DNA of 64,000 nucleotides from Dastarcus helophoroides (taxonomy: Eukaryota; Arthropoda; Insecta; Coleoptera; Bothrideridae): NCBI GenBank assembly GCA_028583605.1, contig CM053335.1, positions 15,684,553 to 15,748,552 of the forward strand. The letters run 5' to 3'. Below, in pieces: positions 35,401-41,620 of this stretch. The notes under the pieces are model-generated. The model was not told the DNA's origin. It searched no databases and was given only the letters and a program-made list of their open reading frames with translations. The stretch's first letter is position 1. The number at the start of each line of letters is the position of its first letter. Both the position numbers and the translations under genes were made by a program.

Positions 35401-37923
35401 TTTGCCTTTCAACGTTAAAAAATTTCATCTTACACGTCGACACACCATTCTTCAGATAGAGCTGCAACGATAGTTTCGCCTCGAACTGACGATCTATATC
35501 ACCATCATTCACATTCCGCCAACGTTTCCGTTTTATTTCTTTATTTTAGCAACTGACAACTATTTCAGGCTAGTCTAGAAAACCTCAGTTATGTCCTAGT
35601 GATTGAACAAGGTGATGGAAACTAACTGAAACTAATAAGGTAGAGAGGTCTCTTAGCACGTCCGTCCGTATAATACTTTAGCCTGAAGTAATTACTGATC
35701 ATATTTATACTTGTCATTATCCTCGAATCCTTTACGGTTAGGTTTAGATAAGGCTGAGCGATGATGCAAGCGACTTGATTGACCTTCTTTTGCGTTGGAA
35801 TGCTCGATTTACGCTTGGGGCGTCAACATTGTGGGTCGTGTCTATCAAGCCATAGCTCACAAATCAATAATTCTTCTCTGGTTGTTGTGTAACTTATTGT
35901 CGAATAGCTTGGCTTGAGTGGCAAGTCCCCCCCTTTTCTTACAGTTGATTTCCGGCAGTTCTAATCAACATAATCCCGCTGCCCAAGCGAGCCATCTAAT
36001 AGTCGTTTATGTTTTACAGTGCACGTGGAGCAGCCAGCTCAAAGGACTTTTTTCAACAAAATGCTGTGGCCTAGCGCCATCAGCAAAAGAGAGCAACAAG
36101 ACTTGGGCATGATGCCCCCACCGGAATCGAGTTTGGTTCCTCTATCGACGCGTAGGTCGTCGATTAGTGTTCCGTCAACGAGCGAGGTGCATTCGCCGCC
36201 TCTACACTGCTTAAAGCAGGAGTACATCGATGAGAATAGTCAAGGGTCTATGATAGATGCGCAAGAGATCGGGCGCGAGCGCTATAGACATATCTCGGAG
36301 AGTTCCATGGATGTTCAACATGGCGACTCCAACATGTCTATGATTAACGAGAATTCGATCGATATGATCAGACGCAATAGTCTCAGTAATCCGGATCTGA
36401 TGAACGGGGATAATTCCAATCTTAGCGTAAATGAAAATAGCGTGGAAATGATTGTGAGACGAAACTCCATGAGTGGTAGACCAATGAGAAGCATCTGCGA
36501 CAATAGCGTCGAATCGGCCAATTTGGCTGTTATTGATCAGAATTTGATGCATTCCACCAATTCTATCGTCACAGATAAAGTGGTTTTGGCCCAAAGCGCT
36601 GTACACCAGCAAACTATGTTGTCGACGATGGTCCATCATCAGCAACAGCAACCTACGGCCGAAGAATTGAAAGTGATGGATTTGCGTATGAAACTCCCCA
36701 TGGGGACCGTAGCCGATTTGGCTAACACCAATACCCCCTCCATGCAAACTTTGCAAAGATTCGCTGTAACGGAAGGTCTTTCGGGACCTCTCCCCGCCCA
36801 AACAGCGCAAAGCGTCGCAAATTTCCTAACAGACATTGAAACGAAACCGACTAACACTATCAAAGACCAAATAGAACAAAAATTGTTAAGTACACAGGTA
36901 ATGCCAGGTCAGACATGCAGTAACCTATTGCCAACTACTACAGAAAATTTTTCACAATTAGGTATCGCGAGATCCATACAAGAACCTATTTTTATGAATA
37001 ATCAAAAGACTTTCTTGAACCCTAACAATCCTACGAAAATAGAAGTAGAAGAAAATTTACTAATACCACCAACTCCGATAAACACGGAAAAATTGGACGC
37101 TTTAGTCAATTCTACGGTCGAGTCCCACATGAAAGAAAGATCTGAATCTATACAGAGCAAAATGGGACTCGAGAACCAACAAATCATCAACAACCAAGAC
37201 GTAATGATGAACCCGATGATACCACCAACAATTAACACGCGCATGGCATCACCCACGCTCGTCCAAAACGAAATCAACGCCTCCCACATATCCCCAAACT
37301 TGTCTTCGGAGGTCATCTTGAACTCGCAAATCTCCCCCAGTCTAATGTGCTGCACCACACAAGAAGCCCTCCTCCCGGCTTCCAACTTAAACGCCCTCTG
37401 CCCCGACTCGACTCAACCCATCAATCAACAACAAATACTTCTATCCTCGCCAACACAAAACTCACCAAACAGCCTCCACTCGCCGATACAGAACCCTCTC
37501 ATAGACGATAAAGTGACATTAATCCAGGCCCAAGACGCTGTGATCCTCGAGGCCACCGCCGATCTTCTCCAAACGCAGAAGAAACTTTCGGCGCTGGATA
37601 ACGCCGCCCACATCGGCGGAATGAATATGATCACGATGACGCCGACCATCATGCAGGAAACGGCCAATGGGTTCATGAACGGGCAACAGGCGGCGACGGA
37701 GAGTACGATGGCTAACGCGAATATGTTGATGTCGACGGCGGCTTCGGAGGCGGCCATCATTCCGGAACCTGTTAAGGAGATGGCCGCCGCCGCCTCGGCG
37801 CAGAACGACAAAAAGAACGAAGATAAGATGATACCTCAGTCGTTTACTTCGCTTTCTGAGAATGAACTGATCAACTTTATTAATCCGAGTTGTTTCGACC
37901 AAGGTAATAATAATTATCAGTGA
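5255..37923 (+). CDS. NFAT: NFAT (NFAT5/TonEBP-type) Rel-domain transcription factor, seven coding exons
   Basis: Join 5255-5431, 5826-5992, 7315-7466, 12531-12870, 12928-13118, 20941-21085, 36020-37923; every junction has AG/GT signals and matching phase. From the ATG at 5268 this gives about 1,020 residues. The order is a Ser-rich N-terminus, a Rel DNA-binding domain ([11 protein letters not shown] recognition-loop motif, residues about 125-280), an IPT/TIG domain ([10 protein letters not shown] to FMYTP), then a long Gln/Ser/Met-rich tail. It aligns residue for residue with vertebrate NFAT5 across the Rel region and lacks the calcineurin-binding N-terminal region of NFATc proteins. Known family role: nuclear, dimeric, binds GGAAA sites, osmotic and salt response; in flies the single NFAT gene acts in salt tolerance and neurons. 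Introns of 7.8 and 14.9 kb full of satellite DNA interrupt the IPT domain and separate it from the tail. An upstream 5' exon probably lies before the window, so the true start may be earlier. Confidence 0.93.
5598..5797 (+). CDS. possible alternative NFAT exon or unrelated 66-codon ORF inside the second visible intron
   Basis: A good acceptor (gttttgctctgtag) ends at 5597 and is followed by an open frame to a TGA at 5795-5797, encoding [14 protein letters not shown]... [15 protein letters not shown]... [12 protein letters not shown]. The composition looks like a real protein rather than the surrounding low-complexity DNA. The frame does not fit the normal donor at 5432. It does fit a weaker donor at 5413 (a|gtaaag), which would splice A to TG and create a Met codon. 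It could be a truncating alternative last exon, the remnant of another gene, or chance. I do not recognise the sequence. Confidence 0.3.
5826..5992 (+). CDS. NFAT: NFAT exon, Ser/Pro-rich linker before the Rel domain
   Basis: Acceptor cttatag ends at 5825, donor gtaagt starts at 5993. The single leading base completes the Ser codon split from the previous exon and the exon leaves phase 1. It encodes [17 protein letters not shown]... [15 protein letters not shown]... [10 protein letters not shown]. Low-complexity Ser/Thr/Pro content is typical of the region before the NFAT Rel domain. Confidence 0.88.
5993..6957 (+). other. NFAT intron, AT-rich with nothing recognised
   Basis: About 1 kb of AT-rich intronic sequence. 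No repeat array, conserved ORF or RNA gene was seen. Open stretches on the minus strand at 6026-6259 and 6534-6908 are Phe/Lys/Leu-rich translations of AT-rich DNA. Confidence 0.6.
6996..7066 (+). repeat. tRNA-like sequence (degenerate tRNA or head of a tRNA-derived SINE)
   Basis: A perfect T-arm is present (ccggg, loop ttcgaac, cccgg; positions about 7044-7060) and matches the Pol III B-box GGTTCGANNCC. A plausible anticodon arm pairs cttgc with gtgag around loop ctcgcac, giving anticodon CGC. The 5' side does not form a good acceptor stem with the 3' gcgccga, and the D-arm is irregular. A functional tRNA-Ala(CGC) is therefore unlikely; a tRNA-derived SINE head or tRNA pseudogene fits better. 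It lies in an NFAT intron on the same strand as the gene. A poly-A-like or simple-repeat tail was not identified. Confidence 0.5.
7315..7466 (+). CDS. NFAT: NFAT exon, start of the Rel homology domain with DNA-recognition loop
   Basis: Acceptor cgttgcag ends at 7314, donor gtatgt starts at 7467; in-phase 1, out-phase 0. It encodes [15 protein letters not shown], then [19 protein letters not shown] and [13 protein letters not shown]. The R-x-R-Y-x-x-E-G-S-R-G loop is the base-contacting element of the NFAT/Rel fold, and the exon aligns along its full length with human NFAT5. Confidence 0.95.
7467..12530 (+). repeat. NFAT intron filled with GTCGAAATTTTC-type minisatellite
   Basis: From about 7560 to 12470 the intron is a drifting array of short units resembling aaaagtcgaaattttcaa (about 18-24 bp), densest at 8560-10480. 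Open frames through it (8826-9191, 9275-9742, 9748-10473) are Lys/Phe/Ser repeats produced by this composition. A longer unit of about 130 bp recurs near 11215, 11345 and 11475, marked by agtctaatttttaa and gaatttacacaaa. A distinct dispersed element interrupts the array at 10840-10950. Confidence 0.85.
10838..10952 (+). repeat. dispersed repeat fragment with hammerhead-like core motif
   Basis: Unlike the flanking minisatellite, this segment carries ctctgaagatgacagc, a ttg loop, gctgtcgaaacgcgtt, and a downstream stretch ending in acaagttctgtatttcaa. The downstream half recurs at 41060-41125, so it is a dispersed family. GACAGC/GCTGTC form a perfect 6-bp helix flanked by CTGAAGA and GAAA, as in the hammerhead ribozyme core (CUGANGA, stem II, GAAA). 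It is probably the end of a retroelement; Penelope-like elements are known to carry hammerhead motifs. Confidence 0.5.
12531..12870 (+). CDS. NFAT: NFAT exon, main part of the Rel DNA-binding domain
   Basis: Acceptor cgattttag ends at 12530, donor gtaagc starts at 12871; in-phase 0, out-phase 1. It encodes [20 protein letters not shown], then [54 protein letters not shown] and SNPIVC. The order and spacing match NFAT5 closely ([26 protein letters not shown]). Base composition is markedly more GC-rich than the flanking introns. Confidence 0.96.
12871..12927 (+). other. NFAT: 57-bp NFAT mini-intron that stays open if retained
   Basis: GT at 12871, AG at 12926-12927. The length is a multiple of three and there is no stop in the gene frame, so retention would insert 19 residues ([17 protein letters not shown] core) between the Rel and IPT domains. 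Splicing is preferred because the join [15 protein letters not shown] matches NFAT5, and the retained segment is very hydrophobic. Confidence 0.85.
12928..13118 (+). CDS. NFAT: NFAT exon, first half of the IPT/TIG domain
   Basis: Acceptor ttttttgtag ends at 12927, donor gtaatt starts at 13119; out-phase 0. It encodes [39 protein letters not shown] and [14 protein letters not shown]-TKVxFQE is the IPT core strand and loop shared with NFAT5 and Rel proteins. The domain continues in the exon at 20941 after a 7.8-kb intron. Confidence 0.95.
13119..20940 (+). repeat. 7.8-kb NFAT intron made of higher-order minisatellite arrays
   Basis: Two blocks stand out. At about 13900-18850 a unit with gtcagaaatttcgcgaaat, tcgacattttcaggaaa, aaaagtagaatatttc and aggtcagattttttcta recurs every 200-290 bp; a larger unit marked by a gaaaatcagt segment recurs near 14345, 15425, 16390 and 17105. 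At about 19190-20700 a different unit marked by cgaaatgtcgaagccgga and aaatcgatattttt recurs about every 250-400 bp. Linking sequence is the same A-rich low-complexity DNA. No gene was found inside on either strand. Confidence 0.85.
20941..21085 (+). CDS. NFAT: NFAT exon, second half of the IPT/TIG domain
   Basis: A strong polypyrimidine acceptor (attttttttttgttgcag type) ends at 20940 and donor gtaagc starts at 21086; in-phase 0, out-phase 1. It encodes [19 protein letters not shown] and [20 protein letters not shown], then TPVNGAMPS. It matches the NFAT5 segment VPPYHDQHITLPVSVGIYV through QPFTYTP, closing the Rel/IPT module. Confidence 0.95.
21086..21171 (+). CDS. NFAT: possible read-through C-terminus of a short NFAT isoform
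   Basis: If the donor at 21086 is not used, the frame continues for about 28 residues ([15 protein letters not shown]...VLSETKND) to a TAA at 21169-21171. The following 1.6 kb is non-repetitive and ends with a poly(A) signal at 22767. This would make a protein with the whole Rel/IPT module but no transactivation tail. Inferred from sequence only. Confidence 0.35.
21172..22800 (+). other. unique intronic sequence, candidate 3' UTR of a short NFAT form
   Basis: This is 1.6 kb without satellite repeats, unlike the DNA on both sides. It contains an inverted repeat (gggttacattatt at 22345-22357 and aataatgtaaccc at 22415-22427), AU-rich runs such as tgtatttatttc near 22576, and AATAAA at 22767-22772. 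No convincing exon was seen; the open frame at 21978-22196 has no family resemblance. Confidence 0.5.
22767..22772 (+). promoter_or_regulatory. intronic polyadenylation signal AATAAA
   Basis: Canonical hexamer at the end of the unique block and about 50 bp before the satellite region begins. It would end a transcript that reads through the donor at 21086. Confidence 0.45.
22826..23325 (+). repeat. 127-bp tandem satellite, four copies
   Basis: Copies begin at about 22826, 22954, 23081 and 23208 with ctcgcgcggtactaccca. Units are 127-128 bp and more than 95 percent identical by eye. They share the cgcggtactaccc core and cagtactat motif with the 280-bp array downstream. Confidence 0.92.
23326..23999 (+). 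repeat. diverged GTAC-rich satellite
   Basis: Degenerate sequence with repeated cagtact, cggtactgccca and agtacca motifs, linking the 127-bp and 280-bp arrays. No clear period. Confidence 0.6.
24000..26720 (+). repeat. 280-bp tandem satellite, about ten copies
   Basis: The marker accaagaggtcaac recurs with start offsets at 24181, 24461, 24741, 25021, 25437, 25717, 25997, 26277 and 26557, i.e. exactly 280 bp except for one 416-bp step caused by a partial internal duplication near 25150-25290. Each unit contains cgcggtactaccctcgaat, ggtatcctcgtacccaatt and gtagtaccacctagaatc. Very regular period, so recent or homogenised. Confidence 0.95.
26721..29880 (+). repeat. long-unit (about 490-680 bp) members of the GTAC satellite family
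   Basis: Units beginning gaacgcggtactacccgcga recur near 27241, 27922, 28444, 28974 and 29465. They carry 280-mer motifs plus extra segments such as aatttggtacaatagcagta and aaaagttgtattttgatgaa. More diverged than the 280-bp block. Confidence 0.88.
29885..30290 (+). repeat. 20-bp minisatellite, unit like agaagccagatttttgtctg
   Basis: About 18 copies of a 20-bp unit, with variants of 24-29 bp. An open frame through 29896-30288 (FCLEKPD repeats) is a consequence of the repeat and its neighbours are non-coding, so it is not called a gene. Confidence 0.9.
30330..32480 (+). repeat. about 300-bp dimeric satellite containing GGAATTTTCC sites
   Basis: Half-units alternate between caggaggaattttcctgaa (near 30338, 30624, 30941, 31226, 31539) and caggtgaaattttcctgagt (near 30494, 30812, 31098, 31410), giving higher-order steps of 285-317 bp. 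Other recurrent parts are gatgaagaaaggcttcttta and ctttgctcattcgaccaaac. At least five units contain an exact GGAATTTTCC. Confidence 0.9.
32483..32900. repeat. large imperfect inverted repeat built from opposed 24-bp arrays
   Basis: A forward array of ggccaaaccaagactttgct (24-bp period, 32518-32690) is followed by its reverse complement agcaaagtcttggtttggcc (32760-32875). The centre is a perfect 16-bp stem (cagtagaaatactcag at 32708-32723, complement at 32735-32750) around an 11-nt loop. Arms extend outward through ccaaaccaaaactttgg/ccaaagttttggtttgg to a ggctgctta/taaagcagcc pair, so each arm is about 165-240 nt. In the NFAT pre-mRNA it would fold into a long hairpin. Confidence 0.9.
32901..33240 (+). 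repeat. reverse-oriented satellite tail and a 20-bp AT minisatellite
   Basis: At 32905-33010 the satellite motifs (gaggaatttttctgagtg, aggcttggtttggtcgaatg, cttcatctcgatcaag) appear mostly in reverse complement relative to 30330-32480. From about 33125 to 33230 a 20-bp unit like gtattcttttgaatttaaat is repeated five times. Confidence 0.75.
33332..33359. repeat. GC-rich near-perfect palindrome
   Basis: cgcgccgattatt followed by aaataatccggcgcg: arms of 13-14 bp with one unpaired G. It stands out in AT-rich DNA and precedes the exon-like segment at 33412 by about 60 bp. Confidence 0.75.
34881..34990 (+). repeat. 22-bp tandem repeat, five copies
   Basis: Unit acttctcaagttttaccaaa plus aa; copies differ by one T/C position. 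Confidence 0.9.
35308..35396 (+). repeat. 16-bp GC-rich tandem repeat, about five copies
   Basis: Unit gtcgaggggcccagga. It contains the palindrome GGGCCC in several copies. GC content is far above the surroundings. Confidence 0.9.
36020..37923 (+). CDS. NFAT: NFAT last coding exon, transactivation tail
   Basis: Acceptor gttttacag ends at 36019; the two leading bases complete a Val codon with the G from the exon at 21085. It encodes 634 residues to TGA at 37921-37923. Visible parts: [19 protein letters not shown]; a Ser-rich stretch [10 protein letters not shown]; an internal duplication with [11 protein letters not shown] and [12 protein letters not shown], each carrying an R-R-x-S phospho-site of PKA/14-3-3 type; [20 protein letters not shown]; and a C-terminal Ala/Met/Gln-rich end closing [20 protein letters not shown]. 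This resembles the disordered Gln-rich tail of NFAT5. Synonymous-site GC rises in the last 700 bp. Long minus-strand frames here (36211-36810, 37002-37385, 37425-37811) are antisense shadows. Confidence 0.95.
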
Positions 37924-39355
37924 CTGGCGCCAGGGCGTTGTGCATATAAGTGGTAACAGGACCTAGTTAACGAAGTTGTATGCATTAAGTTCGACACCGC
38001 CGCTGTAAGTGGTAGAATGTTCGCTGTTAACTGACCCCACATTGGACATTTCCTCGAGCTCTAAAATTTGAGAGGGATTGAAGCAATTTGTTACATTTTT
38101 CTGCTCTTCATCGAAATCGATTTTGATAGCTTAGAACTCGTAATTCGTTCGTGGTAACTTTGAATCACGAGCTTTTGATTGATCACATGATCAACATTAA
38201 TTCTCGAAATTTCGAATTTGAAATCAAAATTTCGAACTTGAAATCAAAATTTCGAATTTAAAATCAAAATTTCGAATTTAAAATCAAAATTTGAAATAAA
38301 TCCACAAACGTGGATTTTAAAGTTGATGGAGTTTTTGAAAATTCCGATTTTAAAGTCGAAATTCGGTCGATATGGAAATTTCGAGAGAGACGTCTTGAAT
38401 TTTAGTTTTCAAAACGCAGTTTTACGAAAACAAGTGTTTCGAATTTCGAAAACTCGAAATTTCGTTGGAAATAATACGAGATTGAATTCAGAATTTCGAT
38501 TTCAAAGATTAAAATGTACAATTTATTGATTCAATATTACTCAATTTAGTAATTAATCAATTTCCCCCTTCTGATTTAAATGGAGAAGCTTTTTTTCGAA
38601 ATTTAAATCAGAAATGTCGATGTTTTTGATACAAGGTAAAAGTCGAAATGTCAGTACTCTATTAAATCAGAAATTGCGAAAAAAAAGTTCTAAATTTCGA
38701 AGAAAATTTGACAAAATTTCGAAAGTTCCAAAAATTTGATTTCGATTAACCTACTTGATTGATTAAAAATTAATTCATTATTAATAAAACTCAACATTTT
38801 TGTTTTTTTTTTTTTGATAGAAATTAAGAATTATAGTTTGGCAATTTTGGGTTTAAGGTGAGTTACAAGAGTGTTAAAATTTCGAATTTTAACTTGATGT
38901 TTCAAAAACGTTCTCAAATTTGAGAGGGATTGAAACAATTTGTTACATTTTTCTGCTCTTCTCATCGAGCTTCGATTTTGATAACTTAGAACTCACAATT
39001 CGTTAAACGCCAAAACTGGTAAAAACGTAGATAGGACACTTTCTTATTTTAATTTTTTAATTTCTTTGGCTTTTTGAATAATTAAGTTGTTTAAGGAGTT
39101 ACTGTTGTCGAATTTCCGAAAAATTAGGCCTCGAGCAGCTTGAAAGGTGCAGTCAGCAGCGAGCACCTTTTGTATATAGACACCCACAGTAGAGCTGGTA
39201 GCCCCCTCCGACAAGTGTGTGCATGCAGTTGCGAGTGTTGCGGTTTACTCATGGTCTAATTAATTTATCTTTTTCAGTATAATCAGTCATTGGTGGAGGT
39301 TCATCATCATACACCCGTACTCATTGCTGTGTAACACTTTTTCGTTATACATTTT
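37904..39355 (+). other. NFAT: possible alternative splice within the NFAT 3' end
   Basis: A donor-like caag|gtaata lies at 37904, eight codons before the stop. A strong acceptor ctttttcag is followed by tataatcagtcattggtgg at about 39279. Joining them in phase gives DQV and an immediate stop; in another frame the downstream segment reads YNQSLVEVHHHTPVLIAV then stop. The splice would shorten the 3' UTR with little change to the protein. Confidence 0.3.
39171..39178 (+). promoter_or_regulatory. Pumilio-type element UGUAUAUA
   Basis: TGTATATA matches the PUF-protein site UGUANAUA and lies about 290 nt before the poly(A) signal in the NFAT 3' UTR. One copy only, so chance occurrence is possible. 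Confidence 0.35.
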
Positions 39356-39459
39356 TACAAGACAGCTTTCCCATCTCCATGTGCTTTTTAATTTAAAAAA
39401 AAAAACATAATCTCAGTTCGCTTTAAAACCAAGTGCATCAGAGTGAGTGTTTTGTGTTG

Positions 39460-39465
39460 AATAAA
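39460..39465 (+). promoter_or_regulatory. NFAT: NFAT polyadenylation signal AATAAA
   Basis: Canonical hexamer in gttgaataaactg, followed by T/GT-rich sequence. First good signal after the stop codon. Confidence 0.6.
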
Positions 39466-40032
39466 CTGATTAGTATTAGAATGTTCTATTTTATTGCTCA
39501 TGGGTGATTATATTTATTCCCTATATTATGCCATTTTTACATTTTTAATGCAAGTTATCGATATGCTCATTATTATTATTTATACTTAGTTTGATTGACA
39601 TATATGATGTTATTTATTTGTTAAATTAGTTTTTTATTACTCATTTAATTTGTTGGGTATAATGACAGTAATAGTTATCGTATATTCCAATTTTGGAATT
39701 TGGTGAAATTGTGTTTTAACTGATCAATGCAATTTAGATATTTTATAAGGACTGTCATTAAAATGGAATTTCACCACAGTGTTTTCCATGAAAGCAACAA
39801 TTCTTCATTATTTATACTTGTATAAGTGCATACATATATCACTGTTTGTGTATTTATTTAACGTTTTATTTAAAAGGAAGCAAACAAGTATAAATAATAC
39901 TTTCTGTATATTACAATTTTTTATTATAGATGATATCAAATGTTATTGTCATTGTTAAAGGTGTATATTTTAAAAAATATATAATCTGAAAAAATGCTGT
40001 TTTAATCCCACATCCCCTTTTAAACCCACCAT

Positions 40033-40160
40033 CAGGGCTTCGAACCGCTATGTTTTTCGTTCGGGTTTTCGTTCCGGTAAAAAAATTACATCGGTTCAGT
40101 TTCGGTTTTTGTTTCGACAAAAATAAGGGTTTTTTCCGGTTTTCGGTTGAGTTCCAGGTG
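40033..40160 (+). mobile_element. possible 5' terminal fragment of a hAT-like element
   Basis: Begins cagggcttcgaaccgctatg and continues with repeated tttcggttttcgttccgg-like sequence, typical of a widespread class of insect hAT terminal regions. No matching right terminus (cggttcgaagccctg) was found, so it appears truncated. Confidence 0.4.
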
Positions 40161-41059
40161 ACTCACTTTTTGATTTTTAAAAGTCTTTAAAAATTGATTT
40201 TTGAACATAATTTAGAAAATGTGATGTCTTTTTTACTTTAATATTACAACGTTGCCTAAAATTGAAGGAAAATATTTTAAATTTTTTAAATTTAAAATTT
40301 TCATGGTGGAACTTCGAGTTTTTAGTTCAATTTGAGTTCAAATTTCAAGAAAAATCTAAAGTTTATAAAAAACGAACGAAATCGGAATTTCGGGTTAAGA
40401 TATTTCAAATTTAAACTCGGAATTTTCATAAAAATCTTAAATTATACACCCTAGAATTGAGAAACTTCTAGAATATTAGAAATTTGGCGGCTAAAATCGA
40501 AAATTTGACAGACCTTTTTCTTTCATAATTTTGGTTCTCTATCGAAGTTATAACTTTGATTCGCCTTTTCTAATAAAATTGATTTTTACTGTGTCGATTG
40601 TGTTTTCTAGAACTGTCGATTAAAAAAATCAAATTAAAAAAATAAACGAAAATAAAAAAGACCAGCCACCATTTCAAATTTATTTTAAAAAAAAGTTTTC
40701 AAATTTTCTACCCTAATTCAGTCTTGACTTTAAACCTAAATATTCGATTTTGTTCCTAGAAATGTTGCTGAAAACTTCAAAATTTGTAGAAAAAGTAAAA
40801 TTTTTCGAAAGTTTTGTTTAATGTATCTAGCTTTTTTCGATATTTTAATTTTTTTCTTGTGAAGTTTTAAATTTAAACTTGTAGGTACTTTGCATTATTA
40901 ATTTTTCCAAAATTTCCACTTTAAACAAAATTTAGTCTTTCTCTAGCAAGCTCTTAACCCTTTTTATCGACATGTTGACTTTTATTTTTTAATTAGAGAC
41001 ATTTTTCTCGAAATTATGAGTTGAGACTTGGACTAGAAGAAATTGACAAATACAAATTT

Positions 41060-41125
41060 AAAATTGGGATAGTTTTTTAATCTTTCTGGTTTCGCGGACA
41101 AGATTTGTATTTCAATTTTTGAAAA
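41060..41125 (+). repeat. second copy of the dispersed repeat seen at 10838
   Basis: ttttttaatctttctggttt, then cgcggacaagatttgtattt and caatttttga match the downstream half of 10838-10952. The ribozyme-like core is absent here. Confidence 0.7.
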
Positions 41126-41555
41126 TAACCAAGGACTGGTCCGTTCCACCAAAAAAAAATAGATATTTTTAACGAAGGTCGATAATTTGGAAACGATTTT
41201 TAAAAAAGCCAACTTTTGAAGGAAGTTGAAATTGTCATGAAAATCAAAATGTTCAAGAGATTTAAAAAATAATCGGAGATTTTAAAAAAAGGTCCAACAA
41301 AGGTTCAGATGTTCAAATAGAAAATTTTTTAAACCTATATTTTCAAAAGACAAAATTTTCAACAAATCGAAATATAAAGAGAGAGTCGAAGTTTGAAAAA
41401 ATATAGAACTTTTCAAATATTCCACTTTTCGAAAGGCGCTGTTTTTAAAAAAATCTCCATATTTTCAAAAAAATCGAAGCTTCCAGGTTGAAGTTAAATA
41501 TTTTAAAATTAATTCGTAATGTTTCAATAAAGTCGAAATTTTTAGCGAAAGTCGT

Positions 41556-41620
41556 AGCTTTCAAAAAATCATTGAATAGACGGAATTTTCAAAATAGCCT
41601 TTTGAAAATTCCATCTATTC
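41556..41620. repeat. 39-bp-arm inverted repeat, right arm split by a hAT insertion
   Basis: Left arm 41556-41594 (agctttcaaaaaatcattga...), loop tagcc 41595-41599, right arm 41600-41620 resumed at 42847-42864 after the transposon and one target-site copy. With the element and one duplication removed the arms pair over 39 bp with one mismatch. Confidence 0.85.

Larger units (their letters stand above)
33241..36019 (+). other. mostly unique part of the last NFAT intron
   Basis: Non-satellite sequence of normal complexity, in contrast to the preceding 10 kb. It holds a GC-rich near-palindrome (33332-33359), an exon-like stretch at 33412-33705, a 22-bp array at 34881-34990 and a 16-bp GC-rich array at 35308-35396. 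It could contain an alternative promoter or regulatory region; no further coding exon with compatible phase was found. Confidence 0.5.
37924..39480 (+). other. NFAT: NFAT 3' untranslated region
   Basis: Runs from the stop codon to just beyond AATAAA at 39460-39465. It contains an 87-bp direct duplication (38063-38149 and 38915-39004), a 20-bp minisatellite aaatcaaaatttcgaattt (38215-38300), a Pumilio-type site and a possible alternative terminal exon at about 39278. Confidence 0.65.
39481..41555. other. AT-rich intergenic DNA with small element fragments
   Basis: No gene recognised. Contains an inverted repeat (attatttatacttg at 39807-39820, complement at 39885-39898), a hAT-like terminal fragment at 40033, the second copy of the dispersed repeat at 41060-41125, and otherwise low-complexity A/T sequence. 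Confidence 0.6.

Noticed and set aside
36211..36810. 199-codon minus-strand frame (and others at 37002-37902)
   Set aside because: Antisense to the NFAT tail exon, whose GC and Ser/Gln codon bias keep the opposite strand open.
38063..39004. Direct repeats as LTRs of a retroelement
   Set aside because: Only 87 bp, no TG...CA ends, no primer-binding site or coding sequence between them.
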